A stretch of 7,165 nucleotides of DNA from an uncultured Lachnospiraceae bacterium. GTDB lineage: Bacteria; Bacillota; Clostridia; Lachnospirales; Lachnospiraceae. Position numbers and translations under genes: made by a program. Where the stretch lies: positions 1-7,165 of the forward strand of contig CAJUEI010000190.1 of NCBI GenBank assembly GCA_910585255.1, read 5' to 3'. This document shows positions 1-6,306 of this stretch, one piece after another (the stretch's first letter is position 1; every line of letters starts with the position of its first letter). The notes beneath the pieces are model-generated. The model was not told the origin of the DNA. It made no database searches and was given only the letters and a program-made list of their open reading frames with translations.

Positions 1-115
1 TGTTAATATAATGAAAAAGTGTTCTATATATGTCATCTGTATATCCCGGGCGAAATCTTTCATATTTAGTTGCAACTGTATCAAATGTCCATTCTAAACC
101 TTTTATTACTGGCAT
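1..115 (-). CDS. Class I SAM-dependent methyltransferase, N-terminal 38 codons (runs off left edge)
   Basis: The minus strand opens with ATG at 115 and stays open to the window edge. The peptide starts MPVIKGLEWTFDTVATKYER and continues FRPGYTDDIYRTLF. The pattern FDxVAxKYxxFRPGYxxxxY is typical of the N-terminal helix of small class I methyltransferases (Methyltransf_11/25 type), which transfer a methyl group from S-adenosylmethionine. The glycine-rich SAM-binding motif lies outside the window, so the substrate cannot be inferred. A good ribosome binding site, AAGGAGAA at 121-128, precedes the start by a few bases and supports it. The gene is separated from the upstream surface-protein gene by a terminator, so it is probably transcribed independently. 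Family assignment rests on the N-terminus only. Confidence 0.7.
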   Translation of the reverse strand, partial: MPVIKGLEWTFDTVATKYERFRPGYTDDIYRTLFHYIN

Positions 116-202
116 AATCGTTCTCCTTCAAGTTCCGATTCCTTTCCTACTGGTATAAAACTACTCCTTTTCGATAAAAATTTTCATATGCTAATTCTTA
201 CC

Positions 203-241
203 AAAAAAGGAAGGGGAACAGCCATATTCCCTTCCTTTTTT
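203..241 (-). terminator. Intrinsic terminator after the surface-protein gene
   Basis: AAAAAAGGAAGGG (203-215) pairs with CCCTTCCTTTTTT (229-241) around a 13-nt loop. Read on the minus strand, the stem ends in a run of six T, so it would stop leftward transcripts from the large surface-protein gene before the methyltransferase. The A-run on the other side makes it potentially bidirectional. Confidence 0.75.
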
Positions 242-269
242 ATCACACACTAAATTTCCTAACTATTGC

Positions 270-329
270 TCATTCTATTTCATTTGTATTAATTGCCAAT
301 GTAATCATAATTGCTTTTTCTGCATCATC
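270..329 (-). pseudogene. Remnant of a duplicated C-terminal beta-domain segment, out of frame behind the surface-protein stop
   Basis: Just past the surface-protein stop, shifted by one frame, the minus strand reads DDAEKAIMITLAINTNEIE and then TGA at 272-270. This resembles the surface protein's own internal stretch EDATEVTTITITLTINTN. At DNA level 282-311 and 763-792 match at 27 of 30 bases, with only transitions differing. The similarity is seen directly. The interpretation is inference: a related domain may once have ended here, and the C-terminal repeat array was later placed between the two copies by duplication or recombination. Confidence 0.5.
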
Positions 330-2372
330 ATTTTGATGAACAAATTCCATCACTATCTATATAATAACCATCAATATAAGTATCGGTCAGCATAACTCCA
401 CTATTATCAAAATAATACCACTTCTCATGGATCTTCTGCCATCCAGTCTGCATAACCCCATTATCACCAAGATAATACCACTTCTCATGGATCTTCTGCC
501 ATCCGGTTAGCATAACTCCATCCTCACCAAGATAATACCACTTCTCATGGATCTTCTGCCATCCAGTCTGCATAACTCCATCCTCACCAAGATAATACCA
601 CTTCTCATGGATCTTCTGCCATCCAGTCTGCATAACTCCATTATCACCAAGATAATACCACTTCTCATGGATCTGTTGCCATCCGGTCAGCATAACTCCA
701 TTATCATCAAAATAATACCAATCACTTCCAACCTGCTGCCATCCAGTAGCTTGATTTGTATTATTTGTATTAATTGTTAATGTAATCGTAATAGTAGTTA
801 CTTCTGTTGCATCCTCAGCTTTAAAGTTTACCATAATGCTGTTTTCACCAACATTCAATAAAGGAGGAAGCTCAGAAGCTAAAGTAAATGTTCCCTTTTT
901 ATCATTATAAGTATTACCAGTAATCGCACTTGGATCTAACTTTAAGTCAATTGCAGAACCCGTCACGGTTATTGTTGCAGAACCTGTATTATTTTCTACA
1001 TTAACATTTACTGCTGCACCACTAACTGTAAGATTAGACTTTCCCGGTTTTTCTGGTATCGGATCTTCGGTTTTATTATCGTCTTCTTCTACATCAGGAG
1101 TTATAACTTCTTCATTCGTTACCTTACCAGAATCCACAATATCTTTATCCAATTTTACATTTTTTTCCACATCTGGATCCACTACAATCTCTATTTCCTT
1201 AGCGTCTACATTTGCACCCGTCTCTACTTTATCTACTGCAACTCCAATTTCAACCTTAATTTCTTCCTTAGCAATTGTAAACACTTCTACTTTAGCACCA
1301 CTTACACCACTAACGATAACTGGAACTTTTGCAATAATAGCTTTAATAACCATAACTGGATTTTGTATAGATATAATTACTTCTTTTCCCTTAGCCTCTA
1401 TTTCTCCACCAACTTCTGTTCCTTCTCCAAAAGAGATATGTACTACTGAATCAGACTTATTGGCAACTACGTTCTTTTTTATTGTACAATTCTTTAATCT
1501 TATACTCTTAGAACCGCCACCGTTGACATTAAGATTTCCATTTATTTCTAATCCTTCCAGTGTTACTTCTCCCTCTCCTACCGTATCTGAAATAGTAACA
1601 TTGTTAATCTTCTTAATACCCTTAGCTTCAACAACTGCTTGTGTAAGCTCTACACCTTCTTCTAGTCCAGTAACTACAATATTTCCGTTACTCTTATATC
1701 CATACCATCCATCACCACTTACTTTGCCATTACTTCTTCCTGAACTACTTGAGCTGGATACACGAGGTAAAGAGGAAGATACACTCACACCTGCTTTTCC
1801 GTCCCATGCACCGTTTACATTTAAAGTATACATCTTACCGCTGTCTATAATTGTACCAGTCTGCATCGCCCCCGATGCATTTGTATAATACCATATACCA
1901 TTATCATTTATCCAACCAGTCTGCATTGCCCCTGATGTATTTGTATAATACCATGTACCATTATCATTTATCCAACCAATCTGCATTGCCCCTGATGCAT
2001 TTGTATAATACCATGTACCATTATCATTTATCCAACCAGTCTGCATCGCCCCTGATGCATTTGTATAATACCATGTACCGTTATCATTTACCCAACCGGT
2101 CTGCATTGCCCCCCCATATTTGTATAATACCATACACTGTCTACATCCTGAACCCATCCAGTTTTCATCACTCCTGTAGCATGATCCAGAAAATACCATT
2201 TTCCATCTGCATCCTGAAACCAACCTTTCTGTAAAGAACCGTCTGAATTCTCATAATACCATCCAGAAGCATCTTCTCTCCATCTGCCTGCTGCCATTGC
2301 TGGTACACAATTACTTACTGCTAAAGCCATTGACAATGCTGTAACTAAACTTTTTTTCCATATTTTTCTCAT
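328..2372 (-). CDS. Secreted cell-wall-binding-repeat surface protein, frameshifted at a poly-G tract
   Basis: With one base restored at a seven-G run (2109-2115) the gene encodes 681 residues. Residues 1-28 are a signal peptide (MRKIWKK, hydrophobic core, AMAA). Residues ~38-190 hold about eight cell-wall/choline-binding repeats of 20 residues (GWINDNGTWYYTNASGAMQT type). Residues ~196-216 are Ser-rich. Residues ~229-345 have short beta strands with Asn/Gly turns (GEGEVTLEGLEINGNLNVNG), like beta-helical segments of clostridial surface proteins. An acidic Pro linker follows (~424-444), then an Ig-like Thr/Val-rich stretch (~445-541). Residues 542-663 hold six repeats of GWQKIHEKWYYLGEDGVMQT type, then an 18-residue tail. 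The repeats have the conserved GW and WYY aromatics that bind cell-wall sugars or choline; the partner is unknown. The start is ATG 2372 rather than in-frame TTG 2378, because AAGGAG at 2381-2386 is 8 nt from the ATG. As written only 94 residues are read before a stop. It could be phase-variable, recoded, a pseudogene or a sequencing error. Confidence 0.85.
391..750 (-). repeat. 60-bp tandem repeat array encoding the C-terminal cell-wall-binding repeats
   Basis: Units start at 421, 481, 541, 601 and 661 with an exact 60-bp period, and partial or diverged units flank them. Units share CTTCTCATGGATCTTCTGCC with only a few substitutions, and the 541 and 601 units are almost identical. Each encodes one 20-residue repeat, so unit gain or loss would keep the frame. 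Confidence 0.9.
1861..2100 (-). repeat. 60-bp tandem repeat array encoding the N-terminal cell-wall-binding repeats
   Basis: Four units (1861, 1921, 1981, 2041) repeat at exactly 60 bp with few differences. The next unit, 2101-2162, is 62 nt instead of a multiple of three. It carries one extra codon and lacks the single base discussed at the poly-G tract. This array is unrelated at DNA level to the C-terminal one, although both encode GW...WYY repeats. Confidence 0.9.
2088..2372 (-). CDS. Truncated product of the surface-protein gene as the sequence reads now
   Basis: Without frameshift correction, translation from ATG 2372 runs through the signal peptide and about two and a half cell-wall-binding repeats. 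It then crosses the seven-G run and ends MGGQCRPVG at the stop at 2088. The product has 94 residues and would be exported, but it lacks the beta domain and C-terminal array. It is the same gene as 328-2372 and is listed separately because it is the only reading available without slippage. Whether this short form does anything is unknown. Confidence 0.5.
   Translation of the reverse strand: MRKIWKKSLVTALSMALAVSNCVPAMAAGRWREDASGWYYENSDGSLQKGWFQDADGKWYFLDHATGVMKTGWVQDVDSVWYYTNMGGQCRPVG
2109..2115 (-). repeat. Poly-G(7) tract, candidate phase-variation or frameshift site
   Basis: Plus-strand CCCCCCC gives seven G on the coding strand, read AAT ATG GGG GGG CAA. The repeat consensus requires ...GGG GCA ATG CAG. 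One extra G, or a -1 ribosomal shift on G GGG GGG, restores the downstream frame exactly. Neighbouring repeat units have only four or five G at this place. Confidence 0.8.
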
Positions 2373-2380
2373 AACCAAAT

Positions 2381-2386
2381 CTCCTT
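2381..2386 (-). promoter_or_regulatory. Ribosome binding site that fixes the surface-protein start
   Basis: Minus-strand AAGGAG lies 8 nt upstream of ATG 2372. The alternative in-frame TTG at 2378 would be only 2 nt from it, so the ATG is preferred. Confidence 0.75.
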
Positions 2387-2434
2387 ACTAAAAAATATTA
2401 TTATCTTTTTATGCTATATGAGATAAATAGTTAC

Positions 2435-2463
2435 TTTTTTGAAATCTACCCCTTTTCAAAAAA
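2435..2463 (-). promoter_or_regulatory. Inverted repeat in the surface-protein upstream region
   Basis: TTTTTTGAAA (2435-2444) and TTTCAAAAAA (2454-2463) form a perfect 10-bp stem with a 9-nt loop, about 65 nt upstream of the start codon. It could be an operator or a leader hairpin. It is very AT-rich, so chance is possible. Confidence 0.35.
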
Positions 2464-2486
2464 CTTCCTCATTAGCATCTGTGCCT

Positions 2487-2492
2487 ATTATA
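2487..2492 (-). promoter_or_regulatory. Possible -10 box for the surface-protein gene
   Basis: A perfect TATAAT on the minus strand lies about 115 nt upstream of ATG 2372. I find no good -35 box at 16-18 bp, so this is weak. If used, it places the inverted repeat at 2435-2463 in the transcribed leader. Confidence 0.25.
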
Positions 2493-2847
2493 AATAAAAA
2501 TGGTATCTTGTATTAATATCCTGCATAAACAACGATAGTGTAACTTTACTTGAGGGTTACTGTGCAAACTATCCTCTTAATTTTTGAATTTATTCTATCA
2601 GCATACATTGGCAATCGCATTGTTAAAGATGATTCTTTCTGAATTCTGGCAGCTCATACTTGCCTGTAATGCTTCTATATATTTTCCATTTACTTTTCCA
2701 TGTTTCTTCTCTTATGTAAGGATTTCGCTTGCACTGAACTATTTTTCTTCTCCCTAACTTTCTTCTTTTTCTTCCTTTTTCTGCACTTGTACCAGTTCCA
2801 ACATATCCCCGCCATTTTTTCAATAAATTCTTATTTATGACAGGCTA

Positions 2848-2866
2848 TCTGCACCTTGTCTGCACC
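2848..2866. repeat. Direct repeat TCTGCACC x2 with 11-bp period
   Basis: TCTGCACC at 2848-2855 recurs at 2859-2866. The layout (8-mer, 3-nt gap, 8-mer) is the same as TTGGCACC at 6731-6749 and close to AGAGCCA at 6428-6445, which suggests a shared type of protein-binding site such as integrase arm sites. Confidence 0.5.
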
Positions 2867-3019
2867 ATTCCATCCAACCGTAAACTTATATCTGTCTGCT
2901 CACCCCTTTCCAGTTATTTTTTATGTATTTTATACTTTCCATTTTTTCGTAAATGCTGCATATCAAGGTTTTTTCGTTTGCTGTCTACATTGAACTGCTT
3001 ACATCTTTTTACACATGAC

Positions 3020-3048
3020 ATTATAGCATACGCAAATTTTAATTACAA
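3020..3048 (-). promoter_or_regulatory. Strong sigma-A-type promoter pointing left, without an obvious gene
   Basis: On the minus strand, TTGTAA (3048-3043) is followed after exactly 17 nt by TATAAT (3025-3020). A TG dinucleotide one base upstream of the -10 makes it an extended -10 promoter. The expected start is near 3013. The next convincing ORF is the surface protein, 640 nt away. Confidence 0.5.
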
Positions 3049-3114
3049 GAAATATTTCCTAATAATCACAGCAAACGTATAGGATCACAATACATGTGTT
3101 ACAACGGAATATTG

Positions 3115-3186
3115 AAAAAGCAGAGATACTTCTTTTATGTTATCATTTAGTCACCACAACCAAACAAAACAAAAGAGGATCTCTGC
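3115..3186 (-). terminator. Long-loop hairpin with T-run after the lipoprotein gene
   Basis: GCAGAGAT (3120-3127) and ATCTCTGC (3179-3186) pair perfectly, with partial pairing inside (CTTCTTTT against AAAAGAGG). Read leftward, the stem is followed by TTTTT at 3119-3115. This fits a terminator for the lipoprotein gene ending at 3281, though the loop is longer than usual. It could also be an inverted repeat left by an insertion. Confidence 0.5.
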
Positions 3187-3280
3187 AAACCATCTTCCCG
3201 ACTCCATACTGTTACGATACTAGCAGCAACCTTACTCAATCCAACTGCTCCTGTCACCACCAAGCGATAAACTAAAATTT

Positions 3281-4180
3281 TCAGTCACAAACTATAATAT
3301 CCTCCATTGTATCTAAAGAAGTCCCAAATGCAAAATTAATCGAATTAGCCAAGTTAAATGAAAGTTCATAAAAAGCATCATAGCCATCATGTGGAATCTT
3401 AAATATGATACTATTTCCTGTATAGCCATATACATCAAGATCAGAAATAATATCACCGCCAGTTATCCAAACAGTCCAATTACTTCCTTCAACACCATAT
3501 GCACATGTCTCTGTCCTTTCAATACCAACACATGCACCACGCTCTTCATCAAATATCCACTGTCCTTCAAATTTCTTAAAAACATCGTTTAGGCTTGGAT
3601 CCGCCATATCTATACTTTCTTGAATTTCAGACGGAATCGTAAATGATTCGTTTCTGACATCTGCTAAATACCCAGCAAGTATGTATGCCCTTGCCCGTGT
3701 CATTTCTTCGGCAGTTGAATTTTCTAATTGCGGTTGCAGGCTTCCGCCAAAAGCCGCTGCACCAGCACCCTTTACATTTTCTTCTTTTCTTTTAATCCAT
3801 GCTTGTTGTTCATCAAGCACTTTTGCTCTCGTTTCAGCATCCAATTCATCACTTAATCTGCTCCATAAAGAATTGAGTTCATCATCCCAAAGCTGATACC
3901 ACTGTGCAGTAAGGTGATTCATTTCTTGTTGTCCCATGCTGCTCCAATCAGCATTTTCATATTCACAAGACTTAACCTCTACTTTTGCAATCTCATCTTG
4001 AATCCTTTCAGATTCACTTTTCTCTTCTGTATTATTCAAATCTTCTGTATGCCGATCCTCTGCAGATGGAAGCTGCTCATCAGATATAGAAAATTGCGTT
4101 TTATCCATTTTTGCACCACAGCCACTGCAAAATAAAACAAACATTATACACAATAAGATTTCCATTCTGTTTCTTTTCAT
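3281..4180 (-). CDS. Lipoprotein with LprI-like (DUF1311) domain
   Basis: A 299-residue protein. The N-terminus is a lipoprotein signal: MKRNR, hydrophobic ILLCIMFVLF, then CSGC, with Cys21 the probable lipidation site. The -3 residue is Cys, which is unusual for a lipobox. Residues ~22-62 are a charged, low-complexity linker. Residues ~82-172 resemble the LprI N-terminal domain: helical, with a Trp/Leu-rich first helix (WYQLWDDELNSLWSRL) and the signature DEQQAWIKRKE at 123-133. Family members known from mycobacteria inhibit lysozyme, but most are uncharacterised, and this copy lacks the domain's usual cysteines. Residues ~198-299 form a second domain, probably beta-rich (KKFEGQWIFDEERGACVGIE), that I do not recognise. 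The start is supported by AGAGGA about 8 nt upstream. An anchored extracytoplasmic role is likely; lysozyme inhibition is only a family-based guess. Confidence 0.85.
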   Translation of the reverse strand: MKRNRMEILLCIMFVLFCSGCGAKMDKTQFSISDEQLPSAEDRHTEDLNNTEEKSESERIQDEIAKVEVKSCEYENADWSSMGQQEMNHLTAQWYQLWDDELNSLWSRLSDELDAETRAKVLDEQQAWIKRKEENVKGAGAAAFGGSLQPQLENSTAEEMTRARAYILAGYLADVRNESFTIPSEIQESIDMADPSLNDVFKKFEGQWIFDEERGACVGIERTETCAYGVEGSNWTVWITGGDIISDLDVYGYTGNSIIFKIPHDGYDAFYELSFNLANSINFAFGTSLDTMEDIIVCD

Positions 4181-4216
4181 AAAGTTCGTCCTCTTTCTCT
4201 TATACCTTGTTCAAAT

Positions 4217-4286
4217 AACATCGTTTTGGCACCAAGCAGATTTTCTCCTTAACTACTTTATATACATGATGCCAACACTATGTATA
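4217..4286. repeat. Dispersed repeat, copy A (GTTTTGGCACCA plus imperfect palindrome)
   Basis: Contains CATCGTTTTGGCACCA, then ATTTTCTCCTTA, then a 26-nt imperfect palindrome at 4261-4286. The same blocks occur in the same order and spacing at 6733-6800. It lies between the DUF3592 gene and the lipoprotein gene. Confidence 0.6.
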
Positions 4287-4359
4287 CAAAATATTAACAA
4301 GGAAACTATCCATTCGTTGTTCTCCGCTACTCTAATCAGCAAACTGGAATTTGTACATT

Positions 4360-4917
4360 TTAAGGCAGAGATGAAACAAGTGCTCTTATCTGTGGAGCCA
4401 ACAGACCAATTAGAGGATACACTATTCCCACTCCACATAAAAGCAATGCCCAGCGGTTATCGTGTTTTTGCATAATTGGAACATAAAATAAATTAGGATT
4501 TTCAGGGGCATAATATAAATCTACCTGTTGTCCCGTTTTTACATAGCTGTGCCCATATCCAATCGAAGATTTAACACGATATTGCTCTTTTCCAACCTGA
4601 AACTCATATTGAGGAAAATAATTTCGTTTGTTTCCTTCCCCTATTCTCAATTTGCTATCCACAGCAACAACAACAGCTTTAACTAAAACAGTGGCATGTA
4701 GACGTTCTTTCAATAGTCGCCAACGCATGTGCATACCTATAGCAAAGAAAATCAGCGGAATCATTGTAAACCCTACATCGGCAATACGTTCGTCCATTCT
4801 TCGACCAGGCTGAGAAATTATAATTCCTGCAAAAATAAAGCATGCCAATGGCCAAAAAATAGCGAAGAAATACCATCGTTTTCGTGCAACATTCCATGAA
4901 TCTGTTTTCGCATCCAT
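4360..4917 (-). CDS. DUF3592 membrane protein
   Basis: A 185-residue protein with predicted membrane segments at ~15-34 (FFAIFWPLACFIFAGIIIS), ~48-62 and ~156-176. Between the second and third lies a DUF3592-type domain (~75-145): AVVVAVDSKLRIGEG, then YFPQYEFQVGKEQYRVKSS, then TGQQVDLYYAPENPNLFY, matching the family pattern YPxYEF...Y...G..VxVxYxPxNP. The function of DUF3592 is not known. The frame is open upstream to an ATG at 5019, but I chose ATG 4917: GGAGGT at 4927-4932 sits 9 nt before it, and an extended -10 promoter lies inside the longer frame. The gene has its own promoter and is followed by a repeat element instead of a tightly spaced partner, so it looks like a single-gene unit. 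Confidence 0.85.
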   Translation of the reverse strand: MDAKTDSWNVARKRWYFFAIFWPLACFIFAGIIISQPGRRMDERIADVGFTMIPLIFFAIGMHMRWRLLKERLHATVLVKAVVVAVDSKLRIGEGNKRNYFPQYEFQVGKEQYRVKSSIGYGHSYVKTGQQVDLYYAPENPNLFYVPIMQKHDNRWALLLCGVGIVYPLIGLLAPQIRALVSSLP

Positions 4918-4953
4918 GTTCAAATTACCTCCAAATACCGATTTGTTCATTTG

Positions 4954-4983
4954 ATTATACCACTTCCATTCCTCATTTGCCAC
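4954..4983 (-). promoter_or_regulatory. Promoter of the DUF3592 gene
   Basis: On the minus strand, GTGGCA (4983-4978) precedes TATAAT (4959-4954) by 18 nt, and TGG just before the -10 makes it an extended -10. Transcription would begin about 30 nt upstream of ATG 4917, supporting that start over the ATG at 5019. Confidence 0.5.
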
Positions 4984-5034
4984 TAAAAATAAAGTCATAG
5001 CTACCGCCATTCCCCACATTTCTTATCGTTCCAA

Positions 5035-5109
5035 CTATGCCCGCACTTCCTCCCGGCAATCCGGCTCTATCTTCTTATATTCCCCGATTAGATTACGGAT
5101 TGTATTAAA
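5035..5109 (-). pseudogene. C-terminal fragment of an unidentified gene
   Basis: The minus strand reads FNTIRNLIGEYKKIEPDCRE followed by EVRA and a stop at 5035. It uses codons such as CCG, TGC, CGG, GAG, GTG and CGG, clearly richer in GC than the flanking DNA. It looks like the helical end of a real protein, but upstream the frame becomes Phe-rich and stops, so only the tail is left. I do not recognise the family. A mobile-element origin is a guess from composition and context. Confidence 0.3.
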
Positions 5110-5188
5110 CGATGAAGTAAAAAAGAAGTAATGAAAACAATGCAATTCAAGTTACAGTACCACAAAAAACAGACAGAACAGGTAAAAT

Positions 5189-5285
5189 AAAAAGTTGGTA
5201 AAGGTAAACTCCGATAAAAATGGTGCCAAGTTCCATCAAAATTCTATTTTATGACATCGTTTTGGCACCATTTACAACTTTTTCA
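5189..5285. repeat. Nested fold-back repeat containing GGTGCCAA / TTGGCACC
   Basis: AAATGGTGCCAA (5218-5229) is the exact reverse complement of TTGGCACCATTT (5262-5273). Outside it, AAAAAGTTGGTAAA near 5189 mirrors TTTACAACTTTTT ending at 5285. The right arm is contiguous, while the left arm has about 15 extra bases. The right arm includes GACATCGTTTTGGCACCA (5253-5270), the core also found at 4217 and 6733. Confidence 0.6.
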
Positions 5286-5300
5286 CTGTTGCAAAGTTTC

Positions 5301-5332
5301 AAAAAGGGCTTCCCTATTCTTAGGAAAGCCCC
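5301..5332 (-). terminator. Intrinsic terminator downstream of the kinase region
   Basis: On the minus strand, GGGCTTTCC pairs with GGGAAGCCC and is followed by TTTTT (5305-5301). A short bulge is present. It would end leftward transcripts coming from the P-loop kinase gene and the broken frame behind it. Confidence 0.65.
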
Positions 5333-5432
5333 ATAAAATCTAACTTTTTATTGATTATTTAACAATAATGCTGCAAGCCAAAGGTTTCAAGTAGTTTGCT
5401 AAATTAATGATTACTGTATTCCTTTTATAATC

Positions 5433-5588
5433 TTAGTTCTTTAACATACAATTGGTAAATTTCCATGTCCGAAACGCCCATAAAATATGCTCTTTTACTT
5501 CTTCCCAAGAAAAATTTTAAACAAAACGAATTCGTTTGTCTGCCAAACCGATATTTCTATCAACTTTCCTTATCTCTAATGTATCCAT
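5433..5588 (-). pseudogene. Small reading frame broken by one in-frame stop, directly behind the kinase gene
   Basis: ATG at 5588 follows the kinase stop by one base. The frame reads MDTLEIRKVDRNIGLADKRI RFV, then TAA at 5519-5517, then continues in the same frame with NFSWEEVKEHILWAFRTWKF and TNCMLKN, stopping at 5433. A single change such as CAA or GAA to TAA would explain the break. The second part (WEEVKEHI...W.F) looks like real protein. There is no good ribosome binding site, so it may be translationally coupled or a gene remnant. I do not recognise the family. Confidence 0.4.
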
Positions 5589-5589
5589 G

Positions 5590-6243
5590 TTAAAATCTTT
5601 TTTCAAAGCCAAAGTATTGCTCTACTTTTCTTACAGTTTCCTCTATTGTACTATTTTCAGTTCTTTCAATCCACAAATAATTACTGTCCTTGATATCATT
5701 ACATCTTTTCTCATTGAGAGTTTTTAAGGTTACATTACATGTTTCCTTTGCTTTTTCAATATCAGATGCACTGTTAATAAAATCACTAAATCCCCGATGG
5801 TCAGAACGATTACAGTAATCCTCAATTAAATTTGATGGTTCTTTTATCAAAAACACTATTCGAGATGCTTCCGTATATTTTTCAGCTTCTTCCACTGTCA
5901 AATGGCAGTCACACAATACAATTTTATTTTGTGAAAGACGAATCAAATCCAATAGTACAAAATCTAATTGTTCTCTTGTACTATTAATCAGCCATTCTTT
6001 ATATTCTTCTACAGTACGATTAAAAAACTCATCTGCATCTTTAAAAACTTTATTCATGAATGGTTGAAAAGCAAAATTTGAAATTTTTTGGTGATTTGCA
6101 AACTGCTCGTCAATATCATAAACTAATAAATTGTGTCGTTTAGCCAACTCCCGTGAAATTGTTGTCTTTCCGCCACAGGGTGTTCCCGTTATAAAATAAA
6201 CATTTTTTAAATATTCTTTAATTACATTATCTTGAAATATCAT
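5590..6243 (-). CDS. P-loop NTPase, small nucleotide/shikimate-kinase-like
   Basis: A 217-residue cytosolic protein. After strand NVYFITG comes a Walker A loop, GTPCGGKT at 20-27 (GxxxxGKT), with Lys26 for phosphate binding. Strand LLVYDID (39-45) carries acidic residues where shikimate- and adenylate-kinase-like enzymes place substrate- or Mg-binding Asp. Strand KIVLCDCH (107-114) resembles the second core strand. NRSDHRG at 145-151 has the Arg/His pattern of a LID region. The C-terminal helix (EETVRKVEQYFGF) is typical of small kinases. The fold implies ATP-dependent phosphotransfer, but the acceptor is unknown. The start is ATG 6243 because AAAGGAGA at 6251-6258 is well spaced; the in-frame TTG at 6264 lies upstream of that site. 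The gene stands alone, preceded by three hairpins and followed by a broken frame and a terminator. Confidence 0.85.
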   Translation of the reverse strand: MIFQDNVIKEYLKNVYFITGTPCGGKTTISRELAKRHNLLVYDIDEQFANHQKISNFAFQPFMNKVFKDADEFFNRTVEEYKEWLINSTREQLDFVLLDLIRLSQNKIVLCDCHLTVEEAEKYTEASRIVFLIKEPSNLIEDYCNRSDHRGFSDFINSASDIEKAKETCNVTLKTLNEKRCNDIKDSNYLWIERTENSTIEETVRKVEQYFGFEKRF

Positions 6244-6306
6244 TACAAATTCTCCTTTAGTCAAAAAAATTTCGGAATCCGCTCTGCTACTTCCTTATAA
6301 TCCTAT

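Larger units (their letters stand above)
2500..3110. other. Gene-free stretch between surface protein and lipoprotein
   Basis: About 600 bp without a convincing gene. It holds an imperfect fold-back at 2534-2573 (GATAGTGTAAC against GTTAC and ACTATC), the direct repeat at 2848-2866 and the leftward promoter at 3020-3048. The open frames here start with TTG or lack a ribosome binding site and have Lys/Arg- or Phe/Leu-heavy composition. Gene fragments too decayed to recognise are possible. Confidence 0.5.

Noticed and set aside
391..2100. Regular 60-bp repeats as a CRISPR array
   Set aside because: The whole unit repeats with no unique spacers, and it encodes cell-wall-binding repeats in frame.
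547..2234. Plus-strand open frames across the surface-protein gene
   Set aside because: They are reverse readings of the repeat arrays and the Val/Glu-rich domain, with repetitive low-complexity products and no ribosome binding site.
2623..2823. 66-codon minus-strand frame rich in Lys/Arg
   Set aside because: TTG start, no ribosome binding site, and composition explained by an AAG/AGA-rich stretch. A decayed gene cannot be excluded.
2837..3082. 81-codon plus-strand frame rich in Phe, Leu and Cys
   Set aside because: No ribosome binding site; composition is that of T-rich DNA, and a leftward promoter lies inside it.
3150..3280. Minus-strand frame reading LVVTGAVGLSKVAASIV past the lipoprotein stop
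   Set aside because: Open for about 47 codons but without an ATG or ribosome binding site, and it runs into the terminator hairpin.
4253..4475. Frames on both strands over the end of the DUF3592 gene
   Set aside because: Both overlap the well-supported DUF3592 frame, lack ribosome binding sites and show no family features.
4918..5019. Longer DUF3592 start at ATG 5019
   Set aside because: The extension contains an extended -10 promoter, and the good ribosome binding site serves ATG 4917.
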